Assembly: GCA_009767595.1 (NCBI GenBank)
Contig: VSDK01001190.1
Coordinates: forward strand, 203,168-267,167
Direction of reading: 5' to 3'
Origin: Symbiodinium kawagutii
Taxonomy: Eukaryota; Sar; Dinophyceae; Suessiales; Symbiodiniaceae
Length of the DNA: 64,000 bases
The first letter of the stretch is position 1; each line of letters begins with the position of its first letter. Positions 55,887 through 64,000 of the stretch are shown here, in pieces. Position numbers and translations under genes: made by a program. The notes below the pieces were generated by a model. It worked only from the letters and a program-made list of their open reading frames with translations. It had not been told where the DNA came from and did not search any database.

Positions 55887-56060
55887 ATGGTTGATTTGTG
55901 GTTGATTTGCGTCTGATTTGTAGTTGATTTGTCGTTGATTTGTGGTTGATCGGTGGCTGATTTTTGATATTTTTGGTTGATTTGTCCTTGATTTGTGGTT
56001 AACTCTTGGTTAATTTATGGTTGATTCGTGGTGAATTTGTGGCTCATAAGCTGGATGATT
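55887..56060. repeat. 11-bp TG-rich tandem repeat
   Basis: TTGATTTGTGG and variants repeat about a dozen times. Confidence 0.75.
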
Positions 56061-56875
56061 CGAATAAAGTGAGGCACCCCCCCTGCTTATATGTTGGTTG
56101 AGACCCACCGTTGAACTGTAGTCATCTGCCGGTCATACACAACCAGGCCTGGCCGGCTGTCTGGATGGCTGGTTGATGGCTGGTTGATGCTTCATCAGCT
56201 GGATGATTATGGGTCCATCATTTGACCATTGGTTGTTGGTCGTTGTAGGCCCTGACCAACTGGGAGGCATCACTGTAGTGGTTGTTAATGGTTTGTGAGT
56301 GGTGCTGGATGGCTGGTCAATGATGCTTGATTGACGGTTGCTCATTGGTGCCTGAGCAATGCTGACAATGGTCGATGAACACATAATAATGGCTATTCAC
56401 ATTTGGCAATAGCTGATCACAATGCTTTATTATGATCCATGATGGATCATAAACTTCAATGATGGTTGATCATCACGCTTCGAAATGGGCCACGATGGAT
56501 ATGCATGAATAATTCTTGGTTGACTAAGGCTATCAATGGTTGATATTGATGCTTGATGACGTTTGATGGTTCATGGTAGTTCAGAATTCCTCGTGGCTGA
56601 TTGATTATGGTTGTCGATAGTCAAGAGAACGGCGGTGCAACTGGTTCTCAAATGGAAAGGTGACTGATGCTTATCTCCAATACCTGCAGAGTGGCTCCAT
56701 CCCAACTTCTCGATTGATGTCTCGACGACAGGCTGATGTATGGTTGATGTAACCAGCTTGTGAAATAGTGGCACATAAACTAACCGGTGGTGGACTGAGA
56801 ATCTAAAGCAGGGGATGCCACTAGCTGATACAACCTAGTTTGCTTAGGATTGACAACTGGTGGCTTCTGAATTCA
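56061..56875. repeat. TG-rich spacer
   Basis: GGATGGCTGGTTGATGGCTGG and ATGATGGTTGATCATC words. No gene seen. Confidence 0.45.
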
Positions 56876-56877
56876 TT

Positions 56878-57000
56878 TGGGTACCCCCAAATCATCCCTA
56901 ATATTGATCATTTACTAGTAATAAACCAACCATAGCTTTGGGGTCCCCAAACTGGTTTGAGAAACCTCCAACTAGGGGATACCACTCCGTAGTTGGTAGC
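56878..57000. mobile_element. MITE-like element, family A, with a family D end
   Basis: GGGTACCCCCAAATCATCCC to GGTTTGAGAAACC is family A. ACTAGGGGATACCACTCCGT right after it is the right end of family D, so one may have inserted beside the other. Confidence 0.6.
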
Positions 57001-57635
57001 TTCCATCCATTTGCCCACTGAGATGACCAACCGACCGAGGCTTGTTTTACATTCTCTTCCGAACGGGAGGATCTGGGGAGGATGCCACCTCCCAAGACAT
57101 GGGGCAGCACATGAAGCTATGATCAGCAACGGAGCCTTCACATATCATTGATGCTGTCTATTGGAGTTTGTGCATGCAAACTTTCTTAATCTCAAATAGC
57201 ATATCTGATTAACCTTGGATACTTCCCTCTTCTCCACCTTGATGAAATTGGTGAACAATTGGCTGGTTCGTAGACATTTGCTAAGTGGGGCTTGGTAACT
57301 TGTCTGAGTAGTGAGATGTTCATAGTGCAATCGCCGGGAGGGTTCGCCAAGTGGATCGATCCTTGTCGGATGAAAAGGTACAAGTAGTTTGACGGAGTAG
57401 TCCTTTCTCCTGTTTGGTGGCTTCATCGGCCAAGTATGGTCCTTAGTATCTTTCCAACATCATGTTGGTCAATAAAGTCAGTCGTGTTCAGAATTCTGAA
57501 GGTGTTTTCCAAAAAGGAGTTCTGGGCGAGCTGGGACCTTTGGACAGCTCATGAAAACCACCAACTTTTTCAACCTGGGCTGTCGGCCCCTGCCTTCATA
57601 CTGGGACCCATCAGTTCAATAAAGATCACTCCACA
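57001..57635. other. No recognised gene
   Basis: Unique, moderate GC. A 93-codon minus frame (57145-57426, LLVPFHPTRIDPLGEPSRRL) and a 68-codon plus frame (57436-57642) are not recognisable. Confidence 0.3.
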
Positions 57636-57640
57636 CATGT

Positions 57641-57752
57641 GAGTGTTTCTCAAGTCATTGGGGTCCCCTAAATCATCCAATGTTAGTCATTTCTTATAAT
57701 ACTAAACCAACCATTTTGGGGTGTCTCCTATTTTAACAAGCCCCCATGTGGT
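57641..57752. mobile_element. MITE-like element, family A
   Basis: GTGTTTCTCAAGTCATTGGG at the left, CCTAAATCATCCAATGTTAG core, CTCCTATTTTAACAAGCCCCC right end. Confidence 0.6.
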
Positions 57753-57980
57753 TGATAAACAACGAATATGCCGCAGTTGTCAACCCCTGGGCCACCCTCA
57801 ACAGGCATGTTATTGTTTGTTGTGCCCCCTAAGATCCAGCAGACCAACCATGACGAATCAAGATGAGCAGGAACTGTGGTTCCAGTTCATCACCGTTGAT
57901 TATGGTGTATCACCACTAATTATTGATTCGCCAGCTTGCCAACCCTGGACTTGCCAATGGTGAAACGCCCTTTATCAACA
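57753..57980. other. Spacer
   Basis: Mixed, no gene seen. Confidence 0.3.
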
Positions 57981-57984
57981 GGCT

Positions 57985-58140
57985 GCAATCCATGGCTTCA
58001 ACCGTCGCTTCCAACGGCTCTTGCCAGGCGTCCAGCTGTGTAAAGTCAAAGGCCAATGATGAGAGGTCCGACTGTGCGAAGCTTCGCACCGGCGACCTGG
58101 TGCTGTTGCGGGGATCAATGCCACGTGAAGATTCGTTGGT
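57985..58140 (-). repeat. 36-bp repeat array (about 4 units)
   Basis: GCGTCCAGCTGTGTAAAGTC and GAGGTCCGACTGTGCGAAGC are 36 bp apart. The minus reading is PVRSFAQSDLSSLAFDFTQLD. Confidence 0.65.
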
Positions 58141-58425
58141 TTCGCTTTCATCTATGAACGTGGGCTGATGGGCCATGATTCTGTAGGAGTTTCAATGATG
58201 ATTGGTTGTCATTGAGTTAAAGTTAATAATGATCTTTTTTTTTTTGCTGGATCATCACTCGATGAGTTTCAATGATCATGGATTCTGATTGTCCGTGATT
58301 GTTTTCTGTAGGAGTTCCTAATTTGTTTGCGATAATTCATGATGGTTGGATGGCTGGAGGCTGATGGTTGAACAGATGTTTAGCCATGGTTGGGGATCCC
58401 CAAATTTCTTCGTTTACAGATCACA
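58141..58425. repeat. TG-rich spacer
   Basis: TTCAATGATGATTGGTTG words and a T10 run at about 58235. Confidence 0.4.
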
Positions 58426-58427
58426 AA

Positions 58428-58540
58428 TAGGTGTTTCTCAAAATGGGGAGTACCCCCAAACCATCTAGATATTCACCATTATGATAATCTAAGTAAACAA
58501 ACAATTTTTGGGGGTACCCGCATTAAAAAAAAACCACCCA
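58428..58540. mobile_element. MITE-like element, family A
   Basis: GGTGTTTCTCAAAATGGGGA at the left and GGGGGTACCCGCATT then AAACCACCC at the right, with the family core between. Confidence 0.65.
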
Positions 58541-59600
58541 AAGGATGATCTTTCGCTCTGGTGGTTGGAAAACCCCATGAATGGATCCTGAACCAACTGC
58601 TTGACCATGCCCGACCAGAATCATCTGCTCAGCAGTTGCTGGTCTTTGATGACATATTGCTATTCAGATCGGCAAAGTGTCATTGGTGTAGAGTAATTTA
58701 AGTGCAGGGTATCGTAGATACATGTATATGTGGGTTTTGATAAGAATTCCTTGAATCGTGAATTGCCATTTTTGCCACAAAAAAATCTTTCGCGAATCTT
58801 TCGCGATCTCGATGTGTATTTTTTGCGGGATTAAATCTGGTATTGTTGTGCATGCTAGAAGTAAGTATGTCAGCCATGGGGAACAATGTGTTAGCTTGGC
58901 AGTCAGACTACAAATTGGCATTGCTTCTGCATTTGCTTGCCTTTCCTTCACACATCTCATGTGTCCATCTCAGGATCTCCACGAACAGTTTTGGCATAAA
59001 AATTGGAGGGTGACCTCTGCTATCCTCGCTTTAGCCTCGCCTTCGCGCAACTTTCGCAAAATGTTTCGAAACGTTGAGAATCCGTCAGGGCTTGCATTGC
59101 CTTGGATTTATCTTTTGGCAAAAGTTTGGAATGGAATCGAAAGATATTTGCTCTGAGAATACGTCGCACAATTATATAACTTTCGCCAAAACTTTCGCCA
59201 GGAAAAAATCTTTCGCAAATTCGAAAAAAACACTTTCGGGAACAGTAGATTAATGAAATGCCATCGAAAGCTAAACTCCTTACAAGGACCTTTTGCGCGA
59301 CTCCTATGCATAAGTAGAGACATGTATATGCAAACCTGCACAAATGGGGGTCTACAAGGACATAAACACATAAATCAAGGAACACCCTTTCAGAATTATT
59401 CAGGAATACAGTTCGTTGCAACATCCCAAACAAGCTTGGATCTTCCAGGCCATACACACCCAATTTCAATGGATTCTATCTTTGATTTATGGCACCTGGG
59501 CCAATCTGCCAATGCCAAAACTGCTCACTTCTGTTTTCCCAATAAACTTTCCAAAAATATCACTGTCAACTAGAAGCCATCGTCGCAGTTGGTATGGTTG
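58541..59600. other. AT-rich region with CTTTCGC repeats
   Basis: From 58785 to 59240 the word CTTTCGC or ATCTTTCGCG occurs about seven times, often as AACTTTCGCCAAAACTTTCG. Frames of 132 codons (58758-59156, plus) and 149 codons (59020-59469, minus) cross this zone; on the minus strand the word reads as ESFGES/CERF-like pieces. I think it is a degenerate repeat and not a gene. Confidence 0.4.
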
Positions 59601-59920
59601 AAAAAAACCAAATCATCTTGAAACCACCAACCAAATCAATGTGACTGCAATGAATATGATAATATTGATTGATTTCTTCCTACAATCGACCATTAACACT
59701 TGTAAAGTATTGTAAAGCATCATTCAGCATTTTTTACCAATATGCACCACTATCAGCCATTGCTAACCATGATCCACCACTTTATTAACCATGATTGACC
59801 ACAATAGACAATGTCCAACCAGTACTAGAAATGTTCAACCAGAATTAATCAATCATTTTGAACAAGTGCTTTCTACCAAGTCCTCCAGAATCAGTTCTGC
59901 TGCTTGGAAAACCGTTCCTC
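59601..59920. repeat. CA-rich spacer
   Basis: Begins with a family A/B-like end (AAATCATCTTGAAACCACC); then ACCATGATCCACCAC words. Confidence 0.45.
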
Positions 59921-59924
59921 CGCA

Positions 59925-60100
59925 CCACCGTAACACCCTTGGCGCCGAAGCACAAGACGTCCAGTTTCACCGCATCCAACACGAGCAGCGTGGAGCCAAC
60001 CGTGGCGCATCCCATGGTGGGCGGGAAGGAGGCTGAACGGCAGAGCCGCCGTGGAAACGGAGGAGATCCAAAATGCGTTAGGCCTCGGGTGGAGTGCGCG
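59925..60100 (-). repeat. 36-bp repeat array
   Basis: GACGTCCAGTTTCACCGCAT and GCATCCAACACGAGCAGCGT. The minus reading TLLVLDAVKLDV is typical. Confidence 0.6.
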
Positions 60101-61285
60101 GGGTGCCACGTGGGTCGTTGTGGTGCTTGTAACGTGAGGTGCATCCAACTTCAACCAGTACTTGGTGCTTCCGATCATATCCCCAAAAGCTAAGGTAGTA
60201 GCTATAATCCACCCAGAGTATTTGACCAACCTTGATTGACTTTACAATTTTCACCAGCCATCATCGTCTACCTATCGATATCATCCATTTTCGTCCAGCA
60301 ATCATCTACCAGTACCTTCCAATACATCTAGAATCAATTTTCATCTAGTAGTCAACCATCACGGTTGTTGGATCTCAAGCATTGTGAATGACTTGTTGCT
60401 CTTAATCCTGTCCCTGGAGGCTCAAGTTCCAGACATGCCAACGATTGCTTATGAAAAGCCTGGCATGGTTTCTTCATGGTGATTAAACTTGGTTAATGAT
60501 GGTTCATCGATGGTTCTTCGTGGCTAATATGGGCTATTTATGATTCAGGATGGTTCATGATATGCAATATTCGGCCAATACTGGGTGATTGATCATCCTT
60601 TAAACTGGTTAATGGTCTCCGACAACAGGAACATACCAAGCGAATGCTTCCGAACCCAAAGGTATCTTTAGAACCAATGCGCAGTTGGCGAACAACCTGT
60701 AAGATGGTTAATCGTTGATTCATGAAGGTTTTTGACGATTCATGGTGGTTGAAATCCAAGGAGAATGAACCAGGATCCAAACGTCAATCATCCAGTATGA
60801 ATTATGAATCATCATTTTGCACTACTAGATGAGTATGGTTAGCATGGTTTCCCATGCACTCTTGGTTTTTCAATGATTAATCATTCCGAAGTGGGGTTAA
60901 TCCAAGGTAAATAGGTCATTATATCTGTTTTCTTGTTTTAGCGGTTATTAATTGGGAACGATAAACGGGAGTGGTACGCATACGGCAACTACATTTGAGG
61001 CATTGAAGGCTGTCCACTTGTGTTGCTGGAGTTGCCTGGGCTCTTTCCACAATGCTCTTATACACATATAATCAACCTGTATAAATATAAATAAATAAAT
61101 ATATATATATATATATGTGTAAAGGTATATATATATCTATTGAAATGAAAACAACTAAATACATATAATCATACATATATATATATATAGATATACATAC
61201 ATATCTATCCATTAATAAATATATCATCATCTATACAAAGATGTCGAAATCTACTTATCAGTCAGTACATGCAGGTGCTTTCATC
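60101..61285. other. Spacer with AT microsatellite
   Basis: CA-rich to 60360, TG-rich 60480-60850, unique after. 61078-61205 is (AT)n and AAAT-rich low-complexity sequence. No gene seen. Confidence 0.45.
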
Positions 61286-61289
61286 GCTA

Positions 61290-61395
61290 CGGCAATGCAC
61301 CACCAGGCCGTATCCAACAACCAGGCCGCAGCGCTTTGACCAAGGCACCAAACACAAACAACAGCAGTCCTGGCGCTACACCGACCAGTCACCGT
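61290..61395 (-). repeat. 36-bp array remnant
   Basis: GTATCCAACAACCAGGCCGC and AAGGCACCAAACACAAACAA; right edge CAGTCCTGGCGCTAC. Confidence 0.45.
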
Positions 61396-61810
61396 TACAC
61401 CGAAAAGATTTGACACACACAGAAGTGACTTGACAGGTGAGACCTGGTTGTTGAATCATGTGCCCATTTAATTCTTGCCCTTACATGTCGCGACATTTGA
61501 CGTGTCTGCATCTCTCGATGTTCATGTTTCCATCATGAAGAGATTCCGAATAATTTTGGCACACATCCATGTTGACTGGCAAATCTTTAGCAACTTACAA
61601 CATTTGGAAGTACCACTCCCAAGGTATGCCGATGGGGAGATGACCATTCCGCAGCCACGTGACTGAATGTGTTCATTTTTAATCGATGTGTTTGCCCTAT
61701 AGATTCAAAAAGAGGCGATTTATCAGAAACCGCTCATTCAGCACTAGTAGTCATTGGGAAGTCACCAGCAATCCAAGATTGCCAGTAATGATTCACGTCA
61801 ACCCCCGGTC
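61396..61810. other. No gene seen
   Basis: Unique-looking. Confidence 0.35.
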
Positions 61811-61814
61811 TCCT

Positions 61815-61915
61815 GGTTTCATGCAGCTTCGTGAGGATGTGGCAAGGCCCATGGTGGCCACGTCCGATGATGGCATCGGCGGATCTGCTTGGCAGAATCC
61901 AGAAATCACCTGGTG
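61815..61915 (-). repeat. 36-bp repeat array (weak)
   Basis: GCAGCTTCGTGAGGATGTGG and CACGTCCGATGATGGCATCG. Right edge TCACCTGGTGAGATTCC, the most donor-like of all edges. Confidence 0.4.
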
Positions 61916-62640
61916 AGATTCCAATCCTCTGAATCATGGGGGGCTGGTTGGGCCGAAATTTCGTTCTTACATCGACTCTTAATGTCTGGTAGATGATGGT
62001 TGATGACTAGTCCATGAGTATTCAATGGTTTTTAACGGTTCATGATCGATCATTTTTTACATAGTTAAACTGATGGTTGACGATGGCTATATGATGGTTC
62101 ATGGTGGGTAAATTGTTATTGTGGTTGGTTCATGGTGGCGATTGGTTGGTTCATATTGATGATTGGTAGTGATGGCACGTGATGGTCAGTCATTCGAGAT
62201 CCGCCGTGGTGGATGCTTAACTTAAGGAAGTTGCTGGTGGCGAATGATGGTGAAACATCTTATTGAATCGTGTTTCATTGCAATTAATGATGGTCGATTG
62301 CGATGGTTAATGAAGATTTTGATTATAATGGTTGATTATGATGATTGACTATGATGGCTGATTCAGATGGTTGAGAATGATGGCTGATTGTGATGGTTGA
62401 TTATGATGGTTTATCAGGATGGCTCTTTCTGATCATTGATGATGATGATGATTTATTCCGGTTGGTGATAAGGGTTTCGTGTTGGGCAATAATTTGATGG
62501 TCTATGATGGTTGAGTCTGGCTAAGAAATGATGCTTACTGATGGTTTATGGTTTATCACGGTCAATTGATTGTAATGATGCATCATATTGGCTGATTGAT
62601 GGCAGCGGTCATTACATGACGATAATGGTTAACAAAAGAT
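61916..62640. repeat. TG-rich spacer with 15-bp periodic stretch
   Basis: ATGATGGTTGATTATGATGG units recur at about 62320-62420. No gene seen. Confidence 0.6.
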
Positions 62641-63200
62641 GAAGCCTAAAGGCAGACTTCCTCAGGTGGAGTCACATTCTTCTAATCTTCCATGCTGAAT
62701 CAAAAAGGCACGGTCCTCTCGGATCAGATCATGCTTGATGAAAAAATCCTGGCAAAGGACATCTCGATCTCAAGTGAGACCAGCTCAGAGCTGGGCTGAG
62801 GCCGGCGCGTGATAGAAAATCCACCAGGTCGAAACGCTTCAAATGAATATGGGGCGTTTTTTTCTGCACCCCATGGCCGATTCTCGAACTGCCTCTGAGA
62901 CTTTCTGCTGTGACTGCAGCAAGACCAAGTATCCGAACATTGAGCCCTGGCTCAAAAAGGTGACTGTTTCTGCTTCGAAGAACCAGCAATCACTGGAGGC
63001 TACACCATTTCTTGGACACAGCCATACCCACCAAGCTTCACATAAACCAGGCCAACAACAAGTAATGTTGATCAAGCAGCCGATGAAGCCTTTACCATCA
63101 ACAGTTGTGAATGCCAATGGTCATCCAATAAGCTTCTATACAGGCCACCCTTCCACCACAACATGTTAAGGCATATCAAAACTTATTGTGCGTTCATCCC
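62641..63200. other. Unique island, coding status unclear
   Basis: A plus frame at 62843-63169 reads SETFCCDCSKTKYPNIEPWL and a minus frame at 63117-62839 is also open. Neither is recognisable. Confidence 0.25.
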
Positions 63201-63865
63201 AAGTGAGAGATTTTAATCAGTAGCACGGTTCACCGCCGCATTTCTCCAGTTATATGGATGACTAATCATTGATACATCAACCGCTGATAGTAGTTCGTAA
63301 CCGTTTAGCAACCATTGTCAACCACTATGAACCGTTACTTACCATGGTAGATGATTACTGGTGATTCACCATGACTAGCTAGTATTGAGCCATAACATCA
63401 TTAACCATGCATCATTAACCTTCGAACGGGCTGATTTGTAAGCAAGTGCTATCAGCTAGTCACGGTTAGTAATTGCTGGTATGCGTGTCTAGTGTTGTTG
63501 CTGCCTGAAAAGCACTATCCACATGTTTTCAAAGCATCATTGTCCATCACTTGCCTTTATCACCTGTTACGGGTTGACAGCCATGACCGTTCGCAACCAT
63601 CAATCAACTGAACTAAGCATCGTTGTTGATCATCATTGACCATTAAAGGTCATTAGGAACCATAACTAGCAAAGAGTTGCGAGGAAGAACCCTTATCAAC
63701 AATTAAGTGGAGCAACTAATACCCACTGCTTGACTACTACAAACCATCAACCACTCTCATTGCCTAAAAACATGGAGCACATATGTTCAAACACTGTAAA
63801 TTACCATTTCTAATCACTTGCTAGCCCTTCTTGCCCCTGCTGATGAACCATCGACGAGTTGATTG
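63201..63865. repeat. CA-rich spacer
   Basis: ACCATTGTCAACCACTATGA-like words. No gene seen. Confidence 0.5.
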
Positions 63866-63867
63866 AC

Positions 63868-63868
<1 letters not shown>

Positions 63869-63912
<44 letters not shown>

Positions 63913-64000
63913 TGTCATCATTATCATCATCATTATCTCATTATCATCATCATTATTATCATCAGCATCAGCATCAGCATCATCATCATCATCATCATCA
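63869..64000. repeat. (ATC)n microsatellite, runs off the window
   Basis: Nearly pure CAT/ATC triplets with a few ATT and AGC variants. Confidence 0.95.

Overview
Organism. The window looks like nuclear DNA of a dinoflagellate, most likely of the order Suessiales (Symbiodiniaceae or Polarella-like). Reasons: (i) an intronless gene for a protein with a ubiquitin-like N-terminus followed by about 23 FNIP-type leucine-rich repeats, a protein style I know from Symbiodiniaceae gene sets; (ii) a decayed RNA-virus RNA-dependent RNA polymerase (RdRp) copy of the kind reported from dinoflagellate genomes; (iii) very low gene density, abundant simple repeats, and every convincing long reading frame but one on the minus strand, in line with the unidirectional gene order known in dinoflagellates. 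Two runs of N mark assembly gaps. The species call is inference.

Layout. Most of the window is built from one recurring module. A CA-rich spacer (CCATCATCAACC-like) leads into a short GC-rich array of 36-bp units, and a TG-rich spacer (GGTTGATGATGG-like) follows. I count about 46 arrays, from about 65 bp to 1.9 kb, roughly one per 1-2 kb, and every copy I could orient points the same way. The plus-strand core resembles TCCAGCTGTGCGAAGCTCCG. The minus strand stays open through the arrays and reads as a leucine-rich 12-residue repeat. The long arrays (3465-5153, 24364-25341, 29465-31378) keep a single frame for 1-2 kb with at most two stops each. Spacers begin TG-rich and end CA-rich, so each could fold back on itself like an intron or introner with complementary ends.

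Genes. 38477-40513 (minus) is the one well-supported gene (FNIP repeats). 43903-44838 (minus) is an endogenous RdRp fragment with one in-frame TGA. 48583-49077 (minus) is an unidentified protein-like segment. 21175-21960 (plus) and 25530-26102 (minus) are protein-like frames broken by stops. Several shorter exon-like pieces are listed with low confidence.

Repeats. Several small inverted-repeat elements (MITE-like) sit in the spacers: family A has about eight copies, family B three or four, and there are two other perfect or near-perfect terminal-inverted-repeat elements. 53637-54432 is a 16-bp minisatellite of about 50 copies, which runs into a 106-bp satellite (54433-55190). Microsatellites lie at 45563-45615, 61078-61205 and 63869-64000. 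I found no rRNA, tRNA or CRISPR.
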